Shown here one piece after another: positions 25,735-38,435 of a stretch of DNA of 64,000 bases. The DNA is taken from the NCBI GenBank assembly GCA_016647705.1, contig CM028333.1, positions 22,686,243-22,750,242 on the forward strand, written 5' to 3'. The first letter of the stretch is position 1; each line of letters starts with the position of its first letter. Position numbers and translations under genes: made by a program. The notes under the pieces were generated by a model that was not told where the DNA came from, did no database searches, and worked only from the letters and a program-made list of their open reading frames with translations. Origin of the DNA: Eucommia ulmoides (taxonomy: Eukaryota; Streptophyta; Magnoliopsida; Garryales; Eucommiaceae).

Positions 25735-28152
25735 TGTCACACCACACCCCGGGGCTCCATCGCTCGAGGAAGGGCGTGACGTTGACTGGAGATATATATA
25801 TAGTGCTATAGTTTTTTTTACAAAAAATGTATTTACCAACTTCAAAAATTCAGGAATACACGTGCCCTAAATATTCATAATAAAACTATAAAAACTGAAC
25901 TTTTCACGGTTCACACCTGTCCCCTTAATCGTCCAAAAATGACACCACCCTTCGACTCTACCTAGTGCTAGTAGTGGATCCATCTCTAACTGCGGTACCT
26001 GAGACCAAATGTTTATCGATGTACTGTCTTCATAATATAAAAACAATTTATATGGATCAAACATAATTATCAAATACCACATTTCAAAACATAATATAAA
26101 AATAACCGCACACTGAGCCGAAATAAAATTCCACAACAATCGTCATAATAATATAAATGCATTTAAATTAACTAATCAGACTATTTGATATATAATAAAA
26201 TACTGCACACATATTTCCCTACTAACCATATGATTGTTTCAATTTACGATCGAGAGTTTTGACGGTACTGTAACCTATACAACTGTGCAATCTAAGGTTG
26301 CCATCAGTGCTAGAGCCATTTAATATCTCCAATACTAGAAGTCAACACGTGGTATAAACCACTATATCATGATGATAATCATTATCGTCAACAACAACAA
26401 CAGGTATTGACTACCTGCAGGGTTTACCCTCCTGTTAGATCACAACATAACATACTAAAGGACATGCCCTTCTATTAGGACCAACAACATCCCTCAGGAT
26501 ATGCCCTCTTGTCGAAATCACACTATGGCATAGTTGGATAATAAAATCACTTTCTGCATTTAAAAATTTACTTGATCCGCATCACATTATAAAATAATAC
26601 ATTTTAATATTTTTTTTTTTCACATTTTAGTATGAAAATATAATTTGATAATTTACATAGAAGACAATACACTCACCTCGATTTTTTTTGCGTTACTAAA
26701 ATACTATCGTTAAAATGCTGACGTGGTTAGCATCGCCTGTGAACCTAACAACAAAAGAGACTAAACTAATTATTTATTTAAAATAAATCTAATATGCAAT
26801 GCGTGACCCTAAAATGCACTATTTCTCATTCCCAAATTTTTTGATTATACGAATTTACTAAACTCCCAATTTCTACTATACAAAATTTGTTATAATAACG
26901 ATTACAAATTTCTTTCTATTAATAATTTAATCTATAGAAAAATATCGATCGACAGTTCAAAATATTATTAGACAGTGTAGTACTAGAATTATCATTTTAA
27001 TAAAATTTATGATTTTTATTTTAAATTATATTTCTCACAATTTAGTTATATCTATGTATAATTATACCCACTATATTTCTCGAATCCACATATATATTGC
27101 GTGCTGTTATGATTTTATTCATGTGTATTACTTGAGTGCACAGTGATGGCTGGTAAATGCTAAGATTTAAAAAATAAAATTGATACGGAAAGTGGTATAA
27201 CACCTTAACGGTTAGCCTACTGAGTGAGTCTCGTGTTAGTCGTGGACCATAGGATAAGTTATTGAAATGATCAATTTAAAGGGTGTTTATTATCTTTTAT
27301 ATAAATTATCAAATTATATTTTTCGTATTATATTATGTAAAAAAAAATGTTGATGAAAATAGACAATTTTTTGATATTTTATTATATACAAGTGAGTTGA
27401 CCAGTTGATTTAAATTTGAATGTTCTATTTTGATGATATTTTGTTGCCATTTTAATATTGTCAAGTAAGTGACTATATTTTGTTGAAAAATAATTTTTAA
27501 TAAAAGTATTTGATCCATTAATTATTTTTGGTATTATGAAGACAATACACCAATAAAATATTCAAATAGATATTGGTCCATTACTAGCGATAGGTAGGGT
27601 TACAGTGTAGAAGAATTGTTGAGATTTTTTTGGGAAACTTTATATACATTTATTGGTTTAGGCTACTGTGATATTTTAAAAATATATTTATTGGCTGTAT
27701 ATAGACATTATTACTATTTTTATCAAAATTACGTAGCGGGAGCGTAGTGGCGACTTTTTGTTATTATTGTTTAACCGAGAGTGACTAACATGACAGTGCA
27801 GTGCGATTCTGAAATATTATTGTTTGGAACAAAATTTCGAGGACGAAATTTATTTAAAGAGGGTAGATTGTAATACCCAAAAAATTTATATTTTAGAAAA
27901 TATTATTTTATATAAGTTTAATATTTTTGGATTTGTTTTGTAAATTTATGGTATAAATAATATTTGATAATTTTGAGGGTTGTTAATTTTAAATTTATTT
28001 TTAAAAGTTTTGGGACTGTTGTATTATTTAAAAAATATTTTGGATATAATTAATATATTTTTATTTTTATTTTAAAAGAGAATATTTGTGTAAATAAATA
28101 AATAATCAAATGACTGAAATGGTTTCCTTCATAAAGAAGGAAACTAAATGCC

Positions 28153-28186
<34 letters not shown>

Positions 28187-28994
28187 AAATGGTGACTATT
28201 TACACGTGTAATCATGTATTATAATAATAATAATAAAATAATAATAATTATGTATGCATAATGACCTCTATAGACACGTATATATATGCATGGATAATGG
28301 TGTCCACATGTTATTGATAAAAATAATAATAACAATAATAATAATAAGAGAATTGGGAGCCGCCTATATATAACCATATATTATATATATAGTTTCCTTA
28401 TATATTAAGGATCATACATATATATAAGGAATTGGAGCCACACATATATATATATATAAAGATGAAGGATTGGACCCGCAAGATGGGGATTAGAAATGAA
28501 ATCAAATAAACACACACATACACACACATATATGTATATGTATGTATATTGAGTGTTTTTTGAGTATTCCGATTTCGTTTTGGATTTCGGCTTCGAATTT
28601 CAGGTAGAATTTCTAACTCTTTTAATATTTATATTTAATCTCTCTCTTGATTATATGATTCATGCGACAATTGTTGTTAAATTTTAACTATTAGTTTCAT
28701 AAAATATTTTAGTATATTATGTTTAAATTATGTGAGATACACGTTTATGTGTTTATTTGAGGTTTGATTGGATACGTGTATAGAGAGGTTGAAATTCTAT
28801 TAGGCGTTGGCTCACAACCTCACAGTTTTGATTATAGGGCTCGTGAGAATGAAACTGCCTCAGGAATTTTATTTGAATTTTTATTTAATTTGTAATAATT
28901 CCAATAATTGTAATTATAAATGAATTTGTAAAAATCCACTTGGATTAGGTAGTGTTCGGTATCAAGGGACTTGGAGCCATGGAATTGGAAATTT

Positions 28995-29038
<44 letters not shown>

Positions 29039-29410
29039 GGATGGCCTCTGATTCAGGGATTGGAATGATAGAATAATGGATTTGGGAATGTCAAAGTAGA
29101 TGTTGTTGGTAACATGGGTTTGGACCCACAGAATTGGAATTTGATGTGAAAATGTTTCTTAGATTTAGGGACAAATTTGTGGAAATATATATATGTTGGA
29201 ATTTTTGGAATTTTATTTGAATTTTTAGATGTAATAATTATATTTATTATTTATAGTTGTAAAATTGACTCGATAATTATAATGATCATAGTCATATTAT
29301 AATTGAATAAAATATCTTTATAAAATAAAATAAAATTCGTGATTTGATTTTAGCGTTAATTCTCCAAAGGGAGAAACCGTGTGGCGGCCTTGGGAAACCG
29401 GGCCGTTACA
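25735..29410. mobile_element. LTR-type insertion C with TGTGT target duplication
   Basis: The segment starts TGTCACACCACACCCCGG and ends AACCGGGCCGTTACA, with TGTGT immediately before (25730-25734) and after (29411-29415). Its left part (25735-26830) is, on the minus strand, related to unit G (shared CACTAGGTAGAGTC, AGGTGAGTGTA, GGGGTGTG-TGACA). Its right part is a plus-strand LTR (27869-29410) preceded by GAACAAAATTTCGAGGACGA and the purine tract AAAGAGGGTAGAT, as at the 3' end of Ty3 Tekay-type elements. It is therefore a composite or rearranged Ty3 fossil. Confidence 0.6.
27869..29410 (+). repeat. Ty3 (Tekay-like) 3' LTR within C
   Basis: TGTAATACCCAAAAAATTT follows the tract TTTAAAGAGGGTAGAT and the C-terminal coding-like phrase around TTCGAGGACGAAATT; the end CCGGGCCGTTACA fits TG...CA ends. 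It holds TA microsatellites at 28152-28184 and 28995-29034 and ATA tracts near 28220-28350. No upstream partner LTR is found. Confidence 0.6.
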
Positions 29411-30594
29411 TGTGTTGAATTATATGTTCATTTGCTATCTTAGAATTTTTTCAGAGTGATTTTGAGAATCATGTATGTTGACATGTTTGTTTGCTATTTG
29501 CTTCTGTTATACATAATGCTATATGAGATTGAATAAAACTTGTGTTTGAAATTATGTGAAACATGTTATGTGAATCGATCATTTTGTTCTCACGAGTATC
29601 GTTTCATGATTTGTTCATCTGCATATTGGCAAAACCATTTTTATAATGTGCTCTTACTTATGTCATATATCTTTTGGATAAATGTGTTGAATTAAGTTGA
29701 TTTTTTATATGGGATCTTGATTTATTTGACATATTGAGGTTCTTCAAACGATAAAATAATTTATTTATCTTCTTAATTGAGGCGTTCATAAAATTTAAAT
29801 CCTGATTTAACTAAGCATGTTTTGCATTGATCATGACCTTAATAGCGAGAATTTATCTTATCTACAAGATATTCTGATATTTGATGCCTTGGTGAATTAT
29901 GAATTTAAGTTATTTAAAATTATATCGTTATCTCAAAGTGGTCCATAAAAAGTTGATAATAAACTACTTCGTATTTTTTTTATTGTCTTCATTATTAGAA
30001 ATTATAATTGATAATTGATCTATTTGTCGAAGTTAAATTATTTTGTTATGATTATTATTGAATTAGTGTTAAGTGATTTGAAAAATCTATTTGTTTGAGT
30101 TTTGAAGGAATTTTCATATGTTATTTTGAAACGAACAAATTTGCTCGTTAAAATAAATGAAAATGATTTCTTGATTTAGAAGAAAATATGTTCATATCAA
30201 AATCATTGTTTTCATTTTCAATCAATTTGTGTTTAAAAATTAATTTCAACTTTTGAAATCTCAAGATTTGATATTCAATGTTTATAGGTTTCACATCATT
30301 TTAAATAATCCTACATTCTGATGTTTTGATTCACCCTATTTTTTGTCATGACAAATGGGGTGAAATGTGCATTTTTTTTTTTTTTTTTTGTGAGCAATGT
30401 TTTCTTTTTGTTCTAACAAATAGAGATAATTTTTTTTAATGTTCTGCATTGTATATCTTGATAATCAATTAAAAAAATTTCTCATTATGATCTTTAATGT
30501 GAACAAAATCTGTCCTCATATTCAAAGGGAGTGTGGTGGTATTATTTTTTTGAGAAAAAATCAAGTTAATTGTCATCATCAAAAAGTGAAAGAT
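29411..30594 (+). other. 3' noncoding part of element F
   Basis: AT-rich sequence between insertion C and the 3' LTR of F. It ends with AAAAAGTGAAAGAT, the polypurine tract preceding TGTTGACCC. No coding sequence is recognised; the pol gene of F is not represented here. Confidence 0.55.
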
Positions 30595-31644
30595 TGTTGA
30601 CCCTAAATGTTTTGATAAAACAAGTAACTTAGATGTTTTAAGTGACTAATAGTTTTTTTTTTTTTTTTTTTTTTGAGAAATGATTTTAGCTTATAGTTCC
30701 TGTATTTAAATGAGAAGATATTATGAAGAGAAGTGATAAAGATCAAACTGGTTGCAATGGAAGACATTGAAATTTTTTGATAAGAAGATTTTTTGTATAA
30801 TCATGTGAAACAACTTAATCTCTTTATTTACACTTAATGAAACCCTATTAGGACCAGACACAATACATGATATTAACAAGAAGTATTTTTAAAGTGGTCA
30901 GAAGTGATAAATTTATGTTGTAAAAGAGTTTTTCTAAGTAATCAATCAAGAACCGTTTGAAAATTACGAAATGGTGAAAAACAAAAAGACTAAACAGTAC
31001 AGTGACAAGGGAATTGGTCAACCGCTGGAATCAGGATATCATAGAATGGAGTTTTAGGCATACTGGTCGACTGACTAGTTGGATTTACGTTTCAGAGACG
31101 AAATCGGTTGACCGACTTGTGTTGCAATGACTAGAAATATAGACGTTGAGAGCTAAACGGTAGGCTGACTAGGAATTTGGTCGACCAATGTGTTCTTTTT
31201 TCTGTTTTGACTTAAACATTTTTCAAATATCTTCCAACCAGATTTTCAGCATATGAACGTTTGAATAATATTTTTTATTTAATGAATTTTTTAAAAATAT
31301 GAGAGAGATTTATATGCTTTTCTTTGACCTTATAATTTAGTCATTTTTCATAAATTCTTTCGATTCTTTGTTTAGCTTATATCAAATTATTTTTGGGGCT
31401 ATTGAGAGTTTTGAAAGTTATATATATATATATATATTGTCAAATATACCTGTTATAAATTTATTTTATATATGAGGTATATATGTGCTATTTCTGGATA
31501 CATCTTTTGAAAATTAGTTGTTACATGCAATCTTTAAAATTTATTTATATAAACCTGTGAAATTCATAATAAATAAATAAAAAAGTTTTCAGATCTTAAA
31601 AAAGAGAGAAATATATATATTTTTTTTCTGAGAAATACTTTTAA

Positions 31645-31690
<46 letters not shown>

Positions 31691-32311
31691 CAAAAGGAGT
31701 TTTTGCAAAACCGAGGTTGTTACAAAGCTGTTCTGTGTGCTCAAATCCTATGCTATAACATTACCTGATTATAATTTGTTTGAGTCTAAATCCAAATATC
31801 TGTGAGAAATCATTTTTGAAAATCTTTGAATATTTTTATTGAAAATCTTCCTTCAAAAGATAAAAGCGATTTGAAATATCTGATTTGCTTGAATCTATGC
31901 TTAAATTGATAAATATCCATATTATTTATTCTCACGTACATTAATTGATATATATTTTTTGAAATCGCTTCTATTGCTTAGTTTCGTGACATTAATTGAG
32001 TTTACATTGAATTAAGGTTGTAGAAGTTTTGGTAAGAAGAAACTGAATATTCTTTTGTATCTGTGAGTTGTAACTTCGACCTAAAAGTAACTGATCTAAT
32101 TGAGAGTGTTTATTAGGTATAACAAGACTTACACAATTAGGGTTTAAAGGTTTGATTCTTACGTAAGAGAAAAGAATCAGGTGTGTGGTTGTTGCTTAGA
32201 CCTAAACGTAATTGGCTTAAGTGAGAATGTGGATGGGGCATAAAGGGAACTAGTCTACTATGAGTGTAAAGGTTTAATTCTAAGTATGGAAAGGAGTTAT
32301 TGTAAGGGTTT
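30595..32311 (+). repeat. 3' LTR of element F, left part (right part 47097-47372)
   Basis: It starts TGTTGACCCTAAATGTTTTG and runs parallel to 19596-21480, including the GGTCGACTGACTAGTTGG-like motifs and the AAACCGAGG...TACAAAGCTGTTC block. Element A is inserted after 32311. The LTR resumes at 47097 with GGTTTGATTCTCACGTGGG and ends at 47372. An AT microsatellite lies at 31647-31688. Confidence 0.85.
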
Positions 32312-33545
32312 TGACAATGAATAATTTGATGGGTATTTTTTCTAACCATTTACCACTAAATTTATCAATATGACTTAAGTTGGCTACTAAGGTGGCGTTT
32401 GGTAACCGTTTCTGTTTCCATTTCAGCAGTGGAATGGGAATGGGATGGGATGGGATGAGAATTTTGTTTTCTTTTTGGGAATAGAATTGCGTTTGGTAAC
32501 GATAATTTTTTTTGTTTGTTTTGGGAAGGGAATTGTGTTTGGTAACGATTTTATCCTAAAATCTTTTTTTTTTTTTTTTTCTTTTCTGTTTTGGCCTGAT
32601 GGCGGTGGCGCCGTCGCCGGCCGGTCGGCGCTCCGGCAACGGCCGCCGACGGTTCTCCGGCGTCGGAGACGGCGGTGTCCCCCTCCGACGATGACCGGAC
32701 GGCGGTGGCGCCGGCGACGCCGGCCGGAAGACAATGGCGCCGTCGCCGACGACCTCCGGAAGTGGACAGAAAATTTCCGGCCGGACGGTGACCGGCGACG
32801 GTCGCCGGACGGTGGCCGCTGCCAGCGGCGGACGGTGGTCGGCCGGTAGGTGAATAGTGACCATGGGTTTTGGGAATGGAATGGAAATAATGAGAAACAA
32901 CTTTTTTTTGTTTCTTATTTCTTAAGAAAAAAATGGGCACAATTCTCAAATGGGAATGAAATGGAAACGGAAACAAAAATTACCAAACGCTATTCCCAAA
33001 CAGAATTCCCAAAAATCTGGGAATAGAATGGGATGAAAATGGTTACCAAACGGGGCCTAAATCTACCACTACCCTAAATGATTTAACCACTAATTAGTGG
33101 TGGAATAATTTAACCCCCAAGAGAGTATTTAACTCCAAAATTGGTCCAAGAAACTCTTATAAATAGGGTCTCATTCTTCAACAAAGATTAGAACAAGAAT
33201 TGCCTACAAAGTACAAGTCTTCCATTCTACTCTCTAGTTGAAGACAAGTCCTAGCTTAAGGGCGAAATAGGCAAACCAAGTTCTTGAGTCTACACTTTTT
33301 GCTAGAGGGTGGTAAATTCTATCTCAGTATAAATTCTACTTTAATTTCTCTGAACCATATTTTTTTCCTCTAAACAACGGTGACTTATTCTAACATCGGA
33401 GACTTATTCTAACATCGGAGGGGCTTAACGGGGAACCTGGCCCCCGATGTTTAAGCCTTATTTTGTAGGGACATGTCAACGAAGTTAACCCGACGGAATT
33501 CAACTACTTTGATTGTGTTTCACCAAACCAAATTTTGATATCTTA
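32312..33545 (+). repeat. 5' LTR of element A with embedded MITE
   Basis: It starts TGACAATGAATAATTTGATG and ends at ATTTTGATATCTTA, parallel to 46593-47096 (TGATAATAGG...GGCACCATCA). Shared text includes TCTACCACTACCCTAAATG and GAGTATTTAACTCCAAAAT, and a plausible TATA box, TATAAATAGGG (33160-33170). A 667 bp MITE interrupts it. Confidence 0.8.
32391..33057. mobile_element. PIF/Harbinger-type MITE with GC-rich core
   Basis: The TIRs GGTGGCGTTTGGTAACC and, inverted, GGCCCCGTTTGGTAACC are flanked by TAA on both sides (32388-32390 and 33058-33060), the 3 bp duplication typical of PIF/Harbinger. The core at about 32595-32850 is strikingly GC-rich (GGCGGTGGCGCCGTCGCC type text) in an AT-rich region and gives long but low-complexity frames on both strands. 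No transposase is visible. The core may be acquired sequence. Confidence 0.8.
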
Positions 33546-33603
33546 GTTTGGCACTGCTTGTGGGAACGACTAATTATCTTTTTTACCATTTTAACAAACA
33601 TTT

Positions 33604-36000
33604 ATGGTTATTCTAAGATTTGGGATAATGACGAATGATCACAAAGGAGAAAATCTATCAATCCATGCGACTGAGCATGAAGCTGGTCTTTTAGAAGAGT
33701 CACATGTGCTCTTGATGGAATTGATGAAGGACATCCATGATCTCTCTCAGATTGTCCGTTACCTAACTGGACAAGTTGATAAAAGTTAACTACCTCCGCC
33801 ACCGCCCATTTCCTAAGGATACATGTCATCTATCAGTGAGACACAAATTATTATTAACGAATGATGGAGAGTTTTTTGCAAATGGTTCCAAGGGGAGAAG
33901 TGTTTCCAAGGATAGCACGATCTTTGTCGAGAGTTGGAAATGATCCAAAAAGAGAGAGATGAGTTACGTTGGGGAAGCAAAAAAATCGACAAGGCCCCAG
34001 AGCTCTACGGTCGCAAAAGACCCGTATCATGCACTCACGACTGAAAATCTGGGTGTCTTCAGCACGGACGGATGATAGGGTGAACAGAGCACCTACTCCA
34101 AGAAACAAGTCACGCCTTACTCGAATAGCAGACGAAACTCATGACGTGTCGCGAAAAATCCCACCGCCGTGAGTAGAGGCCTCATCAATATCGTAACTGA
34201 GAGATCAACGAAGTGACTTGGATCCATAGACCAACAAAGACCTGTGGGATCAGGTTAAGACATCAAGGAAAAACTCAGGTAGATTGGGAAGCATGAGCCT
34301 AACATTTACGAGATCGTGAAGATGAACGCTTCTCCTTTTACTACTCGGATACTGTGGGAAAAAGTCCCTACAAACTTCAAGTTGTCATCTCAAATCAGGA
34401 TGTACTAAGGAGGCTTCGATCTGACAGAGCAATTTGATGCGTACTATGCTCACATGGATCTGCGTGGGGCAATGGATTCAACGAAGTGCCAGGCCTTCTT
34501 GTTGACTCTAGCCAGAGTGGCTCAAAAGTGGTACAAGACATTGAAACCAGGTAGTTTTTATTCTTTTGAGTCTTTTAGCTTTGCCTTTGCAACAGGTATG
34601 TGAGCAACAAATGACACACTAAAAATCGATCGCACCTTATGTCGATAAGGCAGAGAAAGGATGTGAGACTAGAAGCCTACATTGAGAGGTTCTATCATGA
34701 ATCTGATCAAGTGGAGGAGCTAAATAATGGAATATAAGTGGCCACCCAGATGTCGAGGGTGCGAACAAGTCCATTCTTACACGACATGACCCGCGCTCTG
34801 CCATAAACTTTAGTCGCAGCCTTCGTCCTCTCCACCGAGTTCATTGTTGTGGAGAATGTGTATTAGGCTTGAGCTCAGGATTTAGCTCAAGAAGAAGAAG
34901 ACATCAAATAAAATAGGAAGGTTGAAGAGCCTAACTATAGTAAACCTAGTCGAGACGACTCCCAGTTAAAGAAGAGAAGAAATGAGGCAGAGAGGAGTGG
35001 ATCTGACAAGAATCCAGGAAAGAATAAGTCTTCCTTGTGCTCCACTAACTTTATGCCCACCAATGCTCTGTTGGGTACAGTTCTGATGCAAATCTGGGAT
35101 AAGAAATTGATCAAATGGCCTCAGCTGTTAAAGAATCGGTAAAAGCGACCAACTCAGATATGTGATGTGACTTCCATCGGGACCATGGTTGAACCACGGA
35201 TAGCTAATACAATTTAAAGAACGAAATTGAGCAATTGATACTAAGGGGTCACCTTAAGAGGTTCACGAGTGAAGAAGATAAGGGAGAACGATGCCTTGAT
35301 GAGGATAAAAAAAGCCCTAAGGTCCGAGGGAACATCCACACGATCCATGGTAGATGTGCCTTGGTAGGACTAACCAAATTTGAGCATAAGGTGCATGCTT
35401 AACAGGGCAAACATCTGGCTGAGGACAACATGTTCCAAGTACCTAAGAAGCTAGAGAGAGAGGCTATCATATTTACAGAGGAAGATTTGCATGGGGTTTA
35501 CACGTCCCACGATGATGCTCTGGTGGTCACCATATAGATCGCCGACTAAAACATGGGGAAAGTCCTGGTCGACAATGGAAACTTAGTATAGATAATCTAC
35601 TTAACTAAATTTAATAGGATAAGAATTGACTACGATTAGCTGAAGCCGATAATGACCCCCTAGTCGACTTTGAAGGAAAAATAGTGAAGCCGCTTGGCGA
35701 ATCATGCTTCAAATTATAACAGGCACGAAGCCAAATTACTCGATAGTCGATGCACGGTTCGGATTGTCTATCAACGTATAACGTTCACATCGAAAGTCCG
35801 TGCCTAATCGCTTTAAAGGCCATCACTTCAACATACTACCTGATGTTGAAGTTCTAGATGAAGAATGGGATCAACAAGATACAGAGAAGTTAGAAGATAG
35901 CTCGGTGGTACTTCATGACAGAGATGGATATCCACAAATAGAAATTAAAGGATGAGGAAATTAAGAAGGATTTTTTGTCCGGGGACATGACAAAGCGTCC
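33604..36000 (+). pseudogene. gag region remnant of element A
   Basis: A short leader frame (33604-33789) is followed by scattered coding remnants. The block 34410-34560 (GGFDLTEQFDAYYAHMDLRG, WYKTLKPGS) matches the gag core of plant Ty3 Tat-type elements. The rest up to about 36000 corresponds to gag end and protease region by position only. It is a many-times broken fossil. Confidence 0.65.
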
Positions 36001-36059
36001 CAGGAAATGGACATCCTAGACCCCCCGCACAAGCAACCAAGTGTACCATGACCTTGTCC

Positions 36060-37230
36060 TGACAAAGAATTTGAAGTTGTTCGGATACACCTGATCGATC
36101 CGAATCAAACTGTCCAGATTAGGATAGCCCTCTCGAGAGATAAAAATGAGCAAATGATCAAGATTCTCAGAGCCAACCACGACGTGTTTTCCTGGTCATA
36201 TGCGGATAAACCTGGGATGAACTTTAGTATCTTCGTGCATCGACTGTACTGACCCAACAGTCCAACAAAAGTGATGAAAGTTCAAACTAGAGCAATAGGT
36301 TGTGATCGAGAAAGAAACAAAGAAACTACTTCATGCATATACAATCAAAGAAATCAATTTCCCCCTCTAGCTAGCAAACATGGTCTTAGTAAAGAAAAAG
36401 ACGAGAAATAGTGTACGTTTATGGACTTCACTGACCTCAACAAGGTTTTCCCAAAAGACCATTTTCTACTTCCAAATATTGAGATAATCATGGATGCTAC
36501 AAACAAATATGAGTCAGTTATATTTTTCGACATCTTCTCAGGGTACAACAAGATCAACATGTACCCGCCTGATAAAGGAAAAACAACTTTTATCACTGAC
36601 AAGGGACTATAATGATACAAAGTGTTGCTGTTCAGATTACAAAATGCCATAGAGATATATCAAAAGCTGGTGAACAAAATATTCATTGATCTATTTGGGA
36701 TGACCATGGAGGTCCACATTGATGACATGCTGGTCAAGAGTGAAGTGGCTGACGACCATCTGAACCCTAGCAAATGTGTGTTTGGGGTCAGCAGACAATT
36801 CCTTGGTCATTTAGTAATGAATAAGGGAATTGAGGCTAGCCTAAAGAAAGCCAAGACAATCTTAAATATGACGTCCCCAAGGATTATCAATGAGGTATAG
36901 AGCCTGACGGGTCGAGTAGCGACATTGAATTAGTTTATTTCTTGAGCATCAAATAAATGCATACCCTTATTTAAAACTATGTGGGGAAACAAGAGTTTGG
37001 AGAAGAGTGATGAGTGCGAGAATACTTTCGAAGCACTTAAGATTTACATCTCAGAGCGACCGATACTCACTACCCCGAAGTCAGGAAATGAAATGATTAT
37101 CTACTTGGCGGTATCATCAGTGAGCTTGGAACTCATAATGGAAGAACAAGGATTTTACAGGCCCGTCTACCATGCTTGATATGCGCTGAATGGGGCAGAA
37201 TCCCATTATCCTAGACTTGAGTTAATAGCC
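36060..37230 (+). pseudogene. Reverse transcriptase/RNase H remnant of element A
   Basis: Frames at 36421-36612, 36622-36900 and 36979-37179 show the Ty3 RT blocks: MDFTDLNKVFPKDHFLLPNI, FFDIFSGYNKINM, the catalytic-type VHIDDMLVKS, FGVSRQFLGHLV, and the start of the RNase H region (FYRPVYHA). RNase H sequence is cut by insertion B at 37230 and continues for a short distance after 45376. The gene is broken. Confidence 0.8.
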
Positions 37231-38435
37231 TGGTAGCGTGTAAATTACGTCGCTACTTTCAGCGCAAGTGTATGAGTCAAATTTTAGTATAATGGGAAGA
37301 GTAAGGGTTGTCGTATCCATAGAGAATGGATTAATTGTTGCTAATTATCACGATTATCATATCCGACAATCTCAGTATCATAAACTCATTCACTCCCTCT
37401 CTTGAGTGTAAAGTGAATGAATATGTGACTTCGCGTTAACGCCGAAGTCCCCCTCTAGCGTCTTGTAGAACACATAGTTACATGAGTCTCGCCCCAACGT
37501 TATGGATTGCACACTTTCTAATGCCCTCCCAGGTCATTAGATCGTCGCGTTGTATTTAAACCCTAGTCCGAATCCGGGGTTACCTCTCTTGAGTGTCAAA
37601 CCCCGATTTCTCAATATATCTAAACAAGTATATAATGGAAATATAAAAATGGTAAATACAATCGAATAGCGAAGAACAACCGTTAAAGAAACACAATTCA
37701 AACAAACGACATTTTCATAAATTATGTTAATCCCATAGATAATCCATGTTTAGTCAATGGACATAACCATATATACAATGACAAACGAGCTAAACATGTT
37801 CAAACAAACTACCAAAGTTAAGAAATAAAGAAAGAAACGAAGGAACTTAGCCGTTATCTGAAGATCCAATGCTAAAACCACTCCGAGAGCGTTTTTCCTT
37901 CTTCGCTTTATGATCTTCTTCTTTGGGTTTGAATGAGTTCCCCAAAAACTCTAAAAAATATCCTATCTCTCTAATGAAGTCTAATGGCAAAAAATATGAG
38001 AGGAAGAGAGGATATGGGAACAAAAATATTTAAAAAAAAACACTTTACAGGTGTAGGGTTCACTGCTGCAGCGGTAGGTATGTCGGCAGTGGTCACCCCT
38101 ACAACGGTGGCTTGATCGTTGCAGTGGTGGTTCATTCGTGGGCACTCTATTAATTCAGTATTGCAGCAGCAGACAGACAGAGTGAAATTGAGCTCTATGT
38201 TGTTTCACCGCTGCAGCAGTGGACAACTTGGCATTTTTTTTATCATTTTTTCACCGTTCTTCTACCACTGTTCCACCGATTAGCTTGATTTTCAACTGTT
38301 TTAGCTCCTTTTCATCCCAAACACCTGATTTATATAAAAATAAATAAAATCTAATTAAAACAAATTAAAAACGATAAAAATACTCAAAAACTATCAAATT
38401 CGGTTTGGAAATAAATGGATAAATTACCCATATCA
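37231..38435 (-). repeat. 3' LTR of element B
   Basis: It begins TGGTAGCGTGTAAATTACG and ends AATTACCCATATCA on the plus strand. Near 38050-38225 it repeats GCTGCAGCGGTGG-like motifs. Text such as TCGTATCCATAGAGAATGG is a hallmark of this Ty3 LTR group. It is shorter than its partner at 43980. Confidence 0.8.

Noticed and set aside
32423-32976. Overlapping frames of 103-141 codons on both strands
   Set aside because: They lie in the GC-rich core of a MITE and consist of Arg/Pro/Gly/Ala runs; no known domain.
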